A stretch of 64,000 nucleotides of DNA from Mytilisepta virgata (Eukaryota > Mollusca > Bivalvia > Mytilida > Mytilidae), in assembly GCA_028015205.1 (NCBI GenBank), contig CM051519.1, forward strand, positions 39,847,979 to 39,911,978, written 5' to 3'. Shown in pieces: positions 35,166-47,478 of the stretch. Numbering within the stretch: position 1 is the stretch's first letter; every line of letters begins with the position of its first letter. A program made the translations under genes and the position numbers. The notes beneath the pieces are model-generated. The model had not been told where the DNA came from, did not search any database, and saw only the letters and a list, made by a program, of their open reading frames with translations.

Positions 35166-36030
35166 CAAGATTCAAATATTGAAATTTAAGTCTTTACGAG
35201 CAGGGCTATAAACAGAACCTCGAATTTAGAAGGGTAAGCATTAGTTAAAATTACATGTCTCTTAGACAATAATTATTTGAAGACCTATAGTTACGATTAG
35301 AAATTCCCTTATTTAGATGCATGATATCTACAATTTGCACGAAACTTTTATTTCGTGCAAAGAATACATGCAAATACGCCAAACTGAGAGATAGGTGCCA
35401 TTTGAGGTATCCAGTTTACATCATAACGATTGTTTGATATGAAGCATATATGTGACTGTTAAAATAATTTTGAAAAGAAAAATATCATATCACTTTTTTG
35501 TTGGAAATCAATTTGATTAAAAACGACAAATTCATCTTTCCGTAAACGTGTCCTACATATAACCCGGAAAAGTCCCAACTGATTGCACTTCATTGTAAGC
35601 CTAAGTTTGGATATCTTACAGGTAACAAAGGTACGTCAACTTAATCAATATGTCTTAGACAACTTTTCAACTAATTTAAAAAGGTGTTAACGCACATTAA
35701 AAAATCGTATTTCTGTAATTTTACACGAATTGAAATGAATAATGCCATGACTGTATGGTTTGTTGTAATTTACAGTTTACAACAATAAAAAGTTAATATG
35801 TTGTTGCGAACGGATCTCATCTAACATGAGATAAACATTTAAGCAGAGAGGGGAGACGTCATTTGGTTGATCCTTAAAAATGCACTATCACTGGGTCGAT
35901 ACCGCTACTGATGGACTCCAATTCATACTTTAAATTTACTGTGAAAAAAATGATAAATTCAAATTTGTGAAAATCAAGGAGTATCTCTCTCGTGCATACA
36001 TGTAGGGTGGTTTTTATGGCAAGCAAAGGT
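35166..36030. other. Non-coding, nothing recognised
   Basis: AT-rich intergenic sequence without repeats or exons I can support. Confidence 0.4.
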
Positions 36031-36064
36031 GGACAAAAAGGTTTATTAATTAATATTTATAAAT

Positions 36065-36170
36065 AATTATAAATATTTATAATTCTTTTATTAATATTTA
36101 TAATTCTTTTATTAATATTTATAATTCTTTTATTAATATTTATAATTCATTTATTAATATTTTTAATTCA
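36065..36170 (+). repeat. 21-bp tandem repeat, about 4-5 copies
   Basis: ATTAATATTTATAATTCTTTT starts at 36090, 36111, 36132 and 36153, i.e. an exact 21-bp period, with degenerate copies at both ends. Confidence 0.9.
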
Positions 36171-36284
36171 TTTTGGCCAAGCAGTTTCAGAGAAAAAATC
36201 TTTTTTAAATTAACCAATCAGAAACAAGAATTGCCAATGGTGGCCATGTTTGTCACCTGATCTGGACAGAATGAGGAAACTCTG

Positions 36285-36316
<32 letters not shown>

Positions 36317-37072
36317 ACAGATGCTTCCTGTCAAGATTCGTTCCATTTGGCCAAGTGGTTTCAGAGAAGAAGATTTCTTTAAATCAGCCAATCAGAAACA
36401 AGAATTGCCCATGGCAGCCATGCTTGTCGTCTAATCAGGACAATAAAAGACTTTCCATAGATGCTTCCTGTCAAGTTTGGCTGACAGTTATGGCCAAGCA
36501 GTTCTAGAGAAAAAAATGTTTTTTTAAACAACCAATGAGAAACAAAAATTGCCCATTACGGACATGTCTGTGGCCTGATCGGGACGAAATGAGAAAACTT
36601 TGTGAAGAACCTCCCATAGATGCTTCCTGTCAAGTTTCGGTCCATTTGTCCAAGTGATATCAGAGAAGAAGATTTTTTTTTATATCAGCCAATCAGAAAC
36701 AAGAACTGTCCCATTGTGGCCATATTTGTAGTCCGATCAGAACGAAATGAGAAAAATTTATAAAGGACCCCCCATATATGCTTCATGTCAATTTTTTTTT
36801 CATTTGGACCAGCCGTTTCAGAGGAGATTTTTGAAAACTCAGCCAATCAGAAACAACAATTGCCCATGGCCCATGGCGGCAATGTTTGTTGTCCGATCGG
36901 GACGAAATGAGCAAATTTTATAAAGGACCTTACATACATGGTTCCAGCCAAGTTTTATTCCATTTGGCCCAGTGGTTTCAGAGGAGAAGATTAAAATGTG
37001 AAAAGTTAACAGACGAACGGACGACGGACGCCAAGTGATGAGAAAAGCTCATATGGCCAGGTGAGCTAAAAA
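36171..37072 (+). repeat. Dispersed element of ~165-180 bp degenerate tandem units
   Basis: A unit containing ATGCTTCCTGTCAAG, CCATTTGGCCAAGTGGTTTC, AGAGAAGAAGATTT, CAGCCAATCAGAAACAAGAA and GATCGGGACGAAATGAG recurs about five times. It ends GACGGACGCCAAGTGATGAG..AAAGCTCATATGGCCAGGTG, a terminus I know from bivalve repeats. A C tract of nearly 30 bases sits at about 36289-36316. Confidence 0.85.
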
Positions 37073-38581
37073 GGAACAATGCTTTGATTGTCATGATTGT
37101 TGCTCTTCATCTTGATGTTTATTCATTGAAAGGTCAAGTATGACTGAAAAACTAAGGAAAGGAAAGTCTTTATGATGTTAAAAATAAATCAAATCAGGTT
37201 TGTATTAAATAAACTCTCGGATTCATTTATTTGTTTTTGAAAAAAATATATCTAAACCAGAAAAACATTTTCCATAGTAATGTAAAACAGATTATTTTTT
37301 TTCGCCCTTGCTGCAACAGATTATATTTTTCCCCTTCCTTTTGGAATAAGAATATTTTTTTCACAAAAAAACATAATCACCACCACCCCCTCCCCCCTTG
37401 AATTTAAATGATTGTTCCCTAAATCAAAATATGTGTTCATAAAATAAAATATATGCATAAAACATAAATATATGTTCATAAATGAATGAATCCCGAGCTA
37501 GCCTTCAGTTAACTGCAAGCATTCACGGTGGGTATATTGGCCACGTGTATCTGTTTTTACGATATCTGAGTTGTAAATTGGATCTCTTTGGAATGACTTT
37601 AAATGATATTCGTGTGTATATTTATTTCTATATTGGCCTGAATTAAGAGGGAGGGTTCTTCAACTACATGTGTATATCACTATATCGTTGGACTTAACGT
37701 CAAAATGGCGTTGAATTTACGTAGAAAGCACTTGAAAAGTATGGTGGTAAACGAAAGGGAATATTGGTTTGTAAGAACTCATATAGGACAGGTCGGGCCA
37801 AAATCATAGATCAAACTTAAAAATTTAAACCATAGAATGGTTTGTCTAAATGCAAATTGAAAGTGCAAAGCAACTGTACCAATTTTTTTATGTACCAAAA
37901 GCCGGAAATGAAGGCCGTAAATAAATTTCAGAGTCGAGTGACGGGAAGGACTGTATAACTGAACTGGTTATTTTCTGTTTTTACCCCAATATACCCCCAA
38001 TATACCCCAAAACAAAGCTTAAAACTCGGTGATACATGTAACAAACTGCAACGTGCGTTGATCATTTATGTTATTAAAGCATATTTATGGATTTTTCTCA
38101 AAAGAAGAAGCGACACACAAATTCGAGTCTCTTTATTAAGTAATAAATATACATATACACACACATATATATATATATTTACTTGATTGTGGTGAGAAAA
38201 TGTGTAGGATTTAACAAGGTACAGTTAAAACGTAACTAAAAGGACAGAACTATGCATGAAACAGATTGAATTTATTAACCATAAATGGATAAATTGCAAG
38301 TAAAATTTAATACAATAAACATTTTTTTCTTTGATATCATTTAGTTGATTTTAAATGTAGGACAAGAAATCTTACGAACGGTAGCTTATAATGAAATTGA
38401 ACACTGTCAGTGTAGTGTAAAAATACATTTTGTACTGTTTTGTTCGTAACAAAACCATTCTAAGCTGACAAAACATGTCAGTTTACTATAAATCGAGCCA
38501 TTACGAAATGCATTAAAACCAAGAAAAGCATCGAGTAATGCCAGTGATTCTTGAAAAATGTCCAATTCCTTATTCATGAAA

Positions 38582-38613
<32 letters not shown>

Positions 38614-38928
38614 AGCTCAAAATGAAATACAAAAAAGTACGGAAAAACAATTAAGCACAACCACTTGTTTTCAAAATAAAATATCCGATATTCAATCCAA
38701 CTTTTTCAAAATGCTCTCTTGTCCCTCCATAAAATGAAATTGCTTTTTTACTTTCCCATTTTATGAAAAAATGATTTTTTTAGGATATTCTCAGATACGT
38801 GTTAAATCTTTGATCCATACTATATTTTATTAATTTATTTTTTGTAATATTTATGCTGAAGGAAATTGAACTATAATAAACAGAAAGCGCACACAAAAAT
38901 ATGATGACTAAAATTAATGTATTTCAGA
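37073..38928. other. Non-coding, microsatellites only
   Basis: AT-rich; (AT/CA) repeats at about 38150-38180 and (TA)n at 38589-38613. No exon recognised. If the zinc-finger gene has an upstream 5' exon it should lie here or further left. Confidence 0.45.
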
Positions 38929-39226
38929 TCGTACGAAAAAAAAATCAGATGGATTAAAAAAACATTTTAGCACATACAAGAAACGTATTCAAATGTTATA
39001 TTCTGGAACATTATCTCATGAAATTCCAGCAAGGCCAGTGTTGTTTGTTTGGTAGAGGAAAAAAATATTTCTTTACCAAACGCGCGACTGTTTACAAGCA
39101 TCTACTTAGAAAATGTCCCAATAAAGGGCATTCCCAGTATCATTCAACTACGACAATACAGAAACATCTGGATTATTGTCAAATTTCTAGTATCAATCTG
39201 AAGAATGTGGCTAAAGAAGCATAAGG
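38929..39226 (+). pseudogene. Degraded zinc-finger exon upstream of the zinc-finger gene
   Basis: Starts after an acceptor-like ATGTATTTCAG. One frame keeps a finger, CPNKGHSQYHSTTTIQKHLD then YC, with the x11-H-x3-C spacing of the neighbouring gene but His where the second Cys should be (compare CPNTGC in the intact exon). Further left, another frame has GLKKHFSTYKKRI, matching the LQHKHDCKFRI boundary with Cys changed to Tyr, so a frameshift separates them. I read it as a decayed paralogous copy of the finger exon. It could instead be a chance resemblance in part. Confidence 0.45.
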
Positions 39227-39320
39227 CTCAGAAATCGTCAGTTTCAAACAGCTGACTGACCAAATAAGTTAGTTGGTTGCTTGGAACATCTAATGGTACA
39301 TCTAATAATAGTCACAGGAA

Positions 39321-39796
39321 ATGGAAAAGTATAACAAGGTTTGTGAAAATAAAATGAAACCATGCAATCATTGCGGAAAACAAGTCGAGCTAAGAAAAAT
39401 AGAGATACATCTAGAACATTGCTGTATGCTACAAAGAAACTGTACCAACTGTACCAAAGTTATGCCTAAATGTGAAAGAACAGCTCATGATAACGCCTGT
39501 TTGAGAGCAGTTGTCGTATGTCCAAATACTGGTTGTGAAATGAAAATGACAGGATATCGCTATTTACAACATAAACATGACTGCAAATTTCGGATCGTTG
39601 ATTGTCCATATCGTGAAAAAGGTTGTCCAAGCAGAGATGTTAGATCTTCGGTAGAGGCACACTCTGAAAGTTGTAAGTTTCGACAGATACTCTGTGAGGA
39701 ATGTGGGCAAGATATGACGGTGCATGATTACGAACAGCATGTCAAATACTGCAATTGTATCGTTGAATGTGTGAGGTGTAAATGCAAATTCAGGAG
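39321..39796 (+). CDS. Zinc-finger array protein, exon A (five whole fingers and half of a sixth)
   Basis: ATG at 39321 with G at -3 and G at +4, just after an acceptor-like CACAG; donor AGGAG|GTAAAC, phase 2. Fingers in order (residue numbers): 15/18/30/34, 41/44/56/60, 67/72/84/88, 95/102/114/118, 125/128/140/144. In all, the last three ligands are spaced C-x11-H-x3-C; the first gap is x2 for three fingers and x4 or x6 for the two 'CP' fingers. These are XAF1/TRAFD1/TRAF-type fingers (e.g. CNHCGKQVELRKIEIHLEHC). Such proteins act as adaptors or brakes in TRAF and interferon-type signalling. The sixth finger begins here (C150, C153) and is completed only by the exon at 47136. The 5' end is uncertain: an upstream coding exon is possible. 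Confidence 0.88.
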
Positions 39797-41405
39797 GTAA
39801 ACAATTATTTTGCTTGTGAAAAAGAATTTTTTTTTTCAACTCCCTGATGAACTTTCAGTGTATTACAATGTAACCTGCACACAAGTTATAGGAATTGGTA
39901 TGTTCGCAGAATTTGGCTTCATTCGTGGATTTTTTTAATGTTAAAATGTTGAAATCAGAAATAATACAACAAAAATATTCTAGAGAAGATTCAAACGTAA
40001 AAGGACCAGAATTATAGTTTAGTAATTGCAAAATTTGTATACCCCCAGTCCAGTAGCCAGTATTTCGATACTAGCCCGAAATTGATAAAATCTACTGTTG
40101 CAGAATTGTATTATTTGTGAAAACTAAGGAGTATCTCCCTCGTGTATAGCTCTGTCCTGAGATGGTTTTGGCATTACCCCTTCTGGTCATTTAGAAGTTT
40201 TGAATCTGCTCTTCAACTTTTTGGATTGTTATTTTGCTTTTTAACATTTTATAGGCCTTCAGTATAACTTATGAGTCGTCAATCGACGAAATGTGCACAT
40301 CTTGTGCCTCAAAATTGGTATCAACGAATTATATATAAATATTTCAGAATATTTCTGACATCGTTCGTTTCTCCAGACTAGAATGAAAATTCAAGGGAAT
40401 ATACAGCAGAAATTAAAGACAAACATTGGTCTGTATTGAGAGCAATTGCTAATTTGATAACCCTATATGAACGATGTTTTTGACGATTCAAAAAAAAAGA
40501 ATAATTTCATCAATCTATAATTATCTTGAATTACTTCCCTGTTAAGTGCGAAAAAGATAAAAAAAAATCCCTATTTGTACTTGATTTACCACCGTCATGT
40601 GAATATGATATGCATATTATCAGATAAAGGGATTATTTTGGATGTTTATTTTTTCGTTCGTATACTTTTAGAAAAAAAATATTTATGACCTCTCTGTGCA
40701 ACTGACAAACTTGAATGATAACGATCGAGTATATATCACCAGTGATATCATCTACGAATCACACTGATAATCAAATCAAATGAAGAAAAACGAAATCAAA
40801 TGAAAAAAAAACATGCTTTCGTTGTCGTTCTTTATCTCCAAATCGCTTAAACTGGTTGGCAACAACCTACAATTTGCATATTGTATTGCAATTGAGGATA
40901 TAATATCCTAATCTAGACATAATGATATAGATATTAAGACGATAATATAATAGTATTCCTCAATCATGTCAATACCTTACCAGGAAATATTTGTTAAATA
41001 GAACAATACATGCATACCTGTATTTATTAAAACAAGACCACTTGCATCGTAATAGATTACTGTGTTTAATGATAATCCGGTCAAAATTAAATCCACCCTA
41101 TGCAAACTCCACATATCGTTCCCTCCCGTTATTCAGTTTCCTGTTAAATTAAAGTATGGTGACAATAAATCGAAAGATCGCAAAATTCTTCTTAATTTGT
41201 AGTTAATTTTCAGTCAAATCGGAAAAAAAATGTTTTCCATTATTAATCATATTTTTCTGATATTTTTTCCAGAGAGAAATTGAGTTATTTATCTTTGTAC
41301 AGCCTAAAAGCAAACCTATCAACATGAAAAATTAACTTCAGTTCACCTCTTGATTTTTTGTTTGTAATTTACGGAAACATTTGTAAGAATTTGCACAGTC
41401 GCATT
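39797..41405. other. Zinc-finger gene intron, left part
   Basis: AT-rich intron sequence. A bivalve-style stretch at about 40230-40335 (GCTTTTTAACATTTTATAGG .. GTGCACATCTTGTGCCTCAA) may be a dispersed repeat. No exon. Confidence 0.45.
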
Positions 41406-42516
41406 ATGGAAGGGAATATCCGCCATAATTATACAATTCTTAATTTGTGAAATGTAATTTCTTACTTCGTAACATGCAATTTCTTAATTTGTAAAATGTA
41501 ATTTCTTAATTTGTAACATGTATTTCTACATTTCTTGATTTGTGAAATGTAAATTATTAATGTGTAAATACAATTTCTTAATTTGTTAAAGTATTTTTTT
41601 AATTCGTTACATGAATTGCTACATTTCTTAATTTGTAAAATGTAGTTACTTTGTTGGAGTCACGTTTTGGGAGATCGCGTCAGTGTAATTTTAACAGCCA
41701 ATAAGAATTATCGTTTCTAAAGAAAAACTACAAGTTACAAATCAACATGTTACAAATCAAGAAGTTTTACAAGTCTAGAATGAAATAGTTTCACAATATT
41801 CCACACGAGGTCGCTGTGGAGGCATGTCAACTCGTACCTTCGCAAATTCGTACCCAATATTTAGCAACTCGTATTTCTGCCAACTCGCACCCAATATTTT
41901 ACGATTGATATACATTAATCTGGTGCAATTGGTTCATAAATGTATAAAGTTAACCATGCGTTTCAAGTGTCTGAAAGAAGGGTGGTCGAGGGGGTCGAAT
42001 CCCGAAATCCCGACTCGTTTATTTTTGCCTTATCCCGATTTTTATCCCGATTTCCCGGGTCTTATTTCACAATATCCCGAAATCCCGATAAAATAACGTA
42101 TGTTTTTTTGGCTATATACATTTATTAATGATTGTAACATAACTGTTCAAAGCAATCGGTCAGTCTATTGTAATTCCCGTTTATCTTATTAATATGATCT
42201 TAGTTTAAATCAGATTATAAATACATGGAGACTGCGACATTCAAACTTAAAAGCACACAAATAAGTAAACTTGTTTGAGTTCAATAAAAGAATGTGAGAC
42301 ATTTTCGTCATAAGCCTTTTTCAACTGATTTTTATAGTTCGTTCTTATGTTGTACTGTTATACCACTGTCCCAGGTTAGGGGGAGGGTTGGGATCCCGCT
42401 AACATTTTTAACCCCGCCACATTATTTATGTATGTGCCTGTCCCAAGTCAGGAGCCTGTAATTCAGTGGTTGTCGTTTGTTTATGTGTTACATATTTGTT
42501 TTTCGTTCATTTTTTT
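41406..42516 (+). repeat. Large inverted duplication, left arm (~1.1 kb)
   Basis: Reverse complement of 44147-45252 over about 1.1 kb. Scanning by eye I found only a few differences (e.g. TTTTACGATTG vs TTTTACTATTG; CGATTTCCCGGG vs CGAATTCCCGGG; GTAATTTTAACAG vs GTAATTATAACAG). The outer part is a run of degenerate 'ATTTCTTAATTTGTAAAATG' units; the inner part has the mytilid repeat block GGGATCCCGCTAACATTTTT.. and TGTGCCTGTCCCAAGTCAGG. The near-identical 90-codon frames in both arms (41824-42096 +, 44561-44833 -) reflect the duplication, not a gene. Confidence 0.93.
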
Positions 42517-42526
42517 TTTTTTTATA

Positions 42527-43092
42527 TAAATAAGGCCGTTAGTTTTCTCGTTTGAATTGTTTTACAATGTCATATCGCGGACTTTTATAGCTGACTGTGC
42601 GGTATGGGCTTCGCTCATTGTTGAAGGCTGTACGGTGACCTATACATGTAGTTGTTAATGACTGTGTCATTTTCAGAGCTAAATAGGGTCCATATTGAAT
42701 TTAAAAAAAAAGATGTCGGACAAAATTAAATGGCATGATACAAATAAAGAATTACCAGAAAAAAACAGCATTTAATTCACTGTATACGCACAACTGCTTG
42801 ACACTGTATCATGGCTTCGGACTAGCACATAAAAAAGTTGCAGAGTAAAGAAGAGTGATACTGTATACAATGAACTATCATATATATATAAAAAAGAAGA
42901 TGTGGTATGATTGCCAATGAGACAACTGTCCACAAGAGACCAAAATGACACAGACATTAACAACTACATGTATAGGTCACCGTACAGCCTTCAACAATGA
43001 GCAAAGCCCATACCGCATAGTCAGCTATAAAAGGCCGCGATATGACATTGTGAAACAATTCAAACGAGAAAACTAACGGCCTTATTTGTGTA
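42527..43092. repeat. Inner inverted pair inside the large inverted duplication
   Basis: GGCCGTTAGTTTTCTCGTTTG..CATATCGCGG..GGTGACCTATACATGTAG (42531-42676) is inverted at 42944-43089, followed by the familiar mytilid tail (AAGATGTGGTATGATTGCCA, reverse orientation) at 42897-42945. The arms differ at several positions (about 5 in 140), more than the outer arms do. Confidence 0.85.
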
Positions 43093-43101
43093 AAAAAATT
43101 T

Positions 43102-44144
43102 GTAAGGGTTCCGCGGAACCCAGTGTCTCGCCTACTTTTGATGTTGTCTATATTTTCAGTGTGATAGGTGAATGCACATAATAGATTTGCAGTTAATGAA
43201 ATAAAACATTTGAAATGTATGAAAAAAGATTTTGTTGTAAAAAATTAATATAGTATGCAATTATATATATATAGATTTAAAATTGTAAAAACTTTAACCA
43301 CAGATTGAATGTAATGTTTCCTGGCAGAAAAACTAAGTCGATTTATAAGTAAAATACGGAAAAACTGGGAATTTTTTTTTTTACAAAATTTCCTTCTGGA
43401 TACTATCTTATGATCATAAAGAAGCCTCTGTCCAAGTTTGGTAGAAATCCAGGATAGTTTAAGAAAGTTATTAAAATTTCAAAAACTTTAACCACAGAGT
43501 GAATATTTGTGGACGCCGCCGCCGCCGACGACGACGACGACGGAATGTAGGATCGCTATTTCTCACATTTCTATGTGTTTGGGACAGTCATATTCCGTGT
43601 GAGACACCGGTGTGAGATTCATGCATCTCACATCACATGACCTACCTTGACGTAACAATGCAAATAAACATCACGTCACAATGCTAGAACGTCAGAAAAC
43701 ACACAACTTCGCACAAATGGTACGACAACGTCGAAATTAACATCGCTTCAATTTGAAAATCCCTGAAGCTCAACCTAAAAGATATCTTTTTAAAGTTTTG
43801 TACCTTTGGTACAAAACCAAAACGCATACGATCTTTTCAAATATGTAACTTATTTTGCACTAGGTTGTCTAGTTTAATAGAGCACATTTTCGTGTCATGG
43901 CGGCCATGTTTATTTCTTTAAATATTCGGCCGAGAAATGTGAGAAAAATAATCAGTCATGGTAAAAAATGTGAGACTGGACAATTCCACCCTCGGGTTCA
44001 CATTTTCTATCATCAGAAACTCGGCAAGCCTCGTTTCTGACTGGAAAATGTGAACCCTCGGGTGGAATTGTCCTATCTCACATCTTAGACCATGACTGAT
44101 TATTATAGTCTCGCTTTTTTGACAAAAGTCGAAGGCTCGACAAA
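43102..44144. mobile_element. ~1.04-kb insertion splitting the right arm
   Basis: Lies between the inner and outer parts of the right arm, at the A/T run that is continuous in the left arm. One end reads AAGGGTTCCGCGGAACCCAG, the other (minus strand) TTTTTTGTCGAGCCTTCGAC, both repeat termini seen elsewhere in mytilids. It contains a (GACGAC)n patch near 43524 and a palindrome at 43946-44106. Confidence 0.75.
43946..44106. mobile_element. Palindromic MITE within the insertion
   Basis: ATAATCAGTCATGG..GTGAGA..GGACAATTCCACCCTCGGG answered by CCCGAGGGTGGAATTGTCC..CATGACTGATTAT. The minus-strand 103-codon frame across it is a by-product. Confidence 0.88.
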
Positions 44145-44146
44145 AA

Positions 44147-45252
44147 ATGAACGAAAAACAAATATGTAACACATAAACAAACGACAACCACTGAATTACA
44201 GGCTCCTGACTTGGGACAGGCACATACATAAATAATGTGGCGGGGTTAAAAATGTTAGCGGGATCCCAACCCTCCCCCTAACCTGGGACAGTGGTATAAC
44301 AGTACAACATAAGAACGAACTATAAAAATCAGTTGAAAAAGGCTTATGACGAAAATGTCTCACATTCTTTTATTGAACTCAAACAAGTTTACTTATTTGT
44401 GTGCTTTTAAGTTTGAATGTCGCAGTCTCCATGTATTTATAATCTGATTTAAACTAAGATCATATTAATAAGATAAACGGGAATTACAATAGACTGACCG
44501 ATTGCTTTGAACAGTTATGTTACAATCATTAATAAATGTATATAGCCAAAAAAACATACGTTATTTTATCGGGATTTCGGGATATTGTGAAATAAGACCC
44601 GGGAATTCGGGATAAAAATCGGGATAAGGCAAAAATAAACGAGTCGGGATTTCGGGATTCGACCCCCTCGACCACCCTTCTTTCAGACACTTGAAACGCA
44701 TGGTTAACTTTATACATTTATGAACCAATTGCACCAGATTAATGTATATCAATAGTAAAATATTGGGTGCGAGTTGGCAGAAATACGAGTTGCTAAATAT
44801 TGGGTACGAATTTGCGAAGGTACGAGTTGACATGCCTCCACAGCGACCTCGTGTGGAATATTGTGAAACTATTTCATTCTAGACTTGTAAAACTTCTTGA
44901 TTTGTAACATGTTGATTTGTAACTTGTAGTTTTTCTTTAGAAACGATAATTCTTATTGGCTGTTATAATTACACTGACGCGATCTCCCAAAACGTGACTC
45001 CAACAAAGTAACTACATTTTACAAATTAAGAAATGTAGCAATTCATGTAACGAATTAAAAAAATACTTTAACAAATTAAGAAATTGTATTTACACATTAA
45101 TAATTTACATTTCACAAATCAAGAAATGTAGAAATACATGTTACAAATTAAGAAATTACATTTTACAAATTAAGAAATTGCATGTTACGAAGTAAGAAAT
45201 TACATTTCACAAATTAAGAATTGTATAATTATGGCGGATATTCCCTTCCATA
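44147..45252 (-). repeat. Large inverted duplication, right arm (~1.1 kb)
   Basis: Near-identical reverse complement of 41406-42516; see that entry. The two outer ends (GGAAGGGAATATCCGCCATA / TATGGCGGATATTCCCTTCC) mark where homology starts. Confidence 0.93.
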
Positions 45253-46004
45253 TCGCATAACCTTCAACGTGCACCGTGGGGTTCGCGTGTAGTTTGCAAG
45301 TTGTATTGTGAATCGTGTCAATGGTATACCTGCTCATCGATCTTCTCCCGCCAAATCAATTGGGGCCATTTGAGGGTAACACGTTTTAAATAATTTTGAA
45401 TAATATCAACCATTGTCACCAAAGACAATAACAGTGCATTGACTTGACATAAAATTTTATATACGAATTCGACACGAATCGAGGTAAATTTTCAGGAAAT
45501 CCTCGCATTTTCATCCGATTCTAAGCCTCAGCCGTATATTGGTTTTTATACCTGCGTCATCAACGGTGCTTAGGGGTACATACTTTGTGTAATCTGAAAC
45601 TCGGACTGATTTGAACCAATAGTTATAAACGTTATATGAAAATATAGTTTTAGTGGCCGAGGTGAATCTTGGATGAACATGGTACATGTGCGTATGCGTA
45701 TGGCGATGGAATTTTATTACCTCTCTGGCATTTATTTGGCAATCTGATTTAGCTATTTTTTGATACATTATATGGGATGATAATGTTTTATTATCATACA
45801 GTCACAGTAAATACAGTATTGAACTAATCGTCTTAATATTGTGACAACCATATAATGTATATATCCAGTGCATTTCCGAAGCATTATCGGAGATACAGGG
45901 TAGTCCTAAATATTTATATACGCCTAAATACTAACACAGCACTGTTAAAATCAGATTTTAATACATCATGTACATTGTACTGTTAAATTTCTGTCCGCCT
46001 ATGA

Positions 46005-46092
46005 CGGGACTCGAACTCACACCGTTGAGACACTATGGCACCTATTCGCCTAGCACTATGTCCAGCTCCCTAGACCACTCGGCCAAATCCGC
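46005..46092 (-). mobile_element. tRNA-like SINE head
   Basis: Minus strand: TTTGGCCGAGTGGTCTAGGG (A box) and GGTGTGAGTTCGAGTCCCGTC (B box), a Leu/Ser-tRNA-like head with long variable arm. No CCA-proximal acceptor pairing and it sits among repeats, so a SINE head or tRNA relic is likelier than a functional tRNA. Confidence 0.65.
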
Positions 46093-46099
46093 TATATAA

Positions 46100-46640
46100 A
46101 AATACAGCTTCATCTATGTATATTCAAGATGTGCACCTCCTATTTTGTACAAAGTTGACAAATTTTTACTATGGATTTATGCATGTGGAACATAGCCATT
46201 TTCCGCAATACATGCTATTAACGGTACATACTTTGTGTAATCTGTAACTCTAACTGTATTGAACCAATATTTTTCAAACTTTGCATAGTGATTATATACA
46301 TATTGAAGATGTGCACCTCCTATTTAGGGGCAATTTTACAATTTTTTATTATGAATTCTTGCATGTTGAACTTAGCCATTTTTCAGCTATATGTGCTATA
46401 AACGGTGCATACTTTGTGTAATCTGTAACTCTGGCTGTATTGGATAAATATTTTTCTAACTTTGCATAGTGTTTATATACATATTGAAGTTGTGCATCTG
46501 CTATTTGGGGACAAATTTGACAAATTTTTACTATGAATTTTTGCACGTTGAACGTAGCCATAACTCAGACTATATTGAACAAATATTTTTCAAACTTTGC
46601 ATAGTGTTTATATACATGATAGCATTATGTCCTCAAACTT
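46100..46640 (+). repeat. ~187-bp tandem repeat, about three degenerate copies
   Basis: TACTTTGTGTAATCTGTAACTC at about 46224 and 46410, CAAACTTTGCATAGTG.TTATATACAT at about 46276, 46461 and 46594, and GTGCACCTCCTATTT at 46132 and 46310 set the period. A partial unit also occurs at 45573-45625. Confidence 0.8.
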
Positions 46641-47135
46641 TTCAGAAGTGTTGCGTTATTAAAGTTTTTCAGTATACTAAAGTGTTGAAGTTCAGGGTTA
46701 TAAGATAAAGAAAGGATATGGTGTATAAATTCATGACAAAAAAATCCCTATAAGGTCCATATCCTGAAAAATATAAACGCAATCATGACCTGAATAATAC
46801 TAGGTAAATGGAAGCATCTTTTTATCTAAACCACATACATATTAGAGTAATAATAACTTTGCCCTGACAAACATATGACGGTGACGCAGGTCCAGACATG
46901 TAATCGGTCTTGTTTGTCAAGTAAATGCACTGATATTGTCTATATCTTGTGCATTGATTGTGCCAATCGTGCGTTGGCCACCTGTAGATCAACCATATAT
47001 ATATTTATCAATCCGAACTTTTTATACATTTATAGCAAATTCATATTAATACTGACAATCTACAATCTACTGAAAAATGTGTGTACATTCCATTAAATCG
47101 CAAAAAATCAGTAGAAGGACTCATTGTATTTTCAG

Positions 47136-47408
47136 TTCATTGCTGGAAACACATGAAAGAATGTGTATCAGGAAAAACTACGTGAGAGTCTGTGATGTCT
47201 GTCATAAAATTGTAGACCCAATGGAGATGAAAAACCACAGAGAACTGTGTCTGAATCTAAAAATAAAATGTCCATATAACTTTAGAGGATGTTGTGTTTA
47301 TGGAAGCGCTGTGTCAATTGACAGGCATACGAAGTGTTGTCCTTTTAAAAGTACCGCTCGTGAAATTGATGCAGTAAATGGTGATACCATGTGCACTGAA
47401 ATAATAAG
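47136..47408 (+). CDS. Zinc-finger array protein, exon B (rest of finger 6, fingers 7 and 8)
   Basis: Acceptor TTGTATTTTCAG, donor ATAAG|GTAATC, phase 2 in and out, 273 nt. Joined to exon A the split codon becomes Ser and finger 6 reads CVRCKCKFRSSLLETHERMC: exactly C-x2-C-x11-H-x3-C, the same spacing as the others. Finger 7 is CDVCHKIVDPMEMKNHRELC; finger 8 is a 'CP' type, CPYNFRGC-x11-H-x3-C. This reconstruction of a motif across a 7.3-kb intron is the best evidence that the two blocks are one gene. The Met codon in the open frame at 47077 lies in the intron and is not a start. Confidence 0.85.
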
Positions 47409-47478
47409 GTAATCATGATTATTGCCTGTTATTTCTTACAAGCATAAGCAAATGAAGAATGATATATAGAGAATAATA

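Noticed and set aside
41824..42096. 90-codon frame repeated almost identically at 44561-44833 on the other strand
   Set aside because: Its conservation comes from the inverted duplication. It has no domain and contains CCCGA-type simple repeats.
43918..44229. 103-codon minus-strand frame
   Set aside because: It spans a palindromic MITE and the end of the inverted-duplication arm.
46005..46092. tRNA-Leu/Ser gene on the minus strand
   Set aside because: Boxes are good, but acceptor-stem pairing is not convincing and it is embedded in repeats; a structure search such as tRNAscan-SE would decide.
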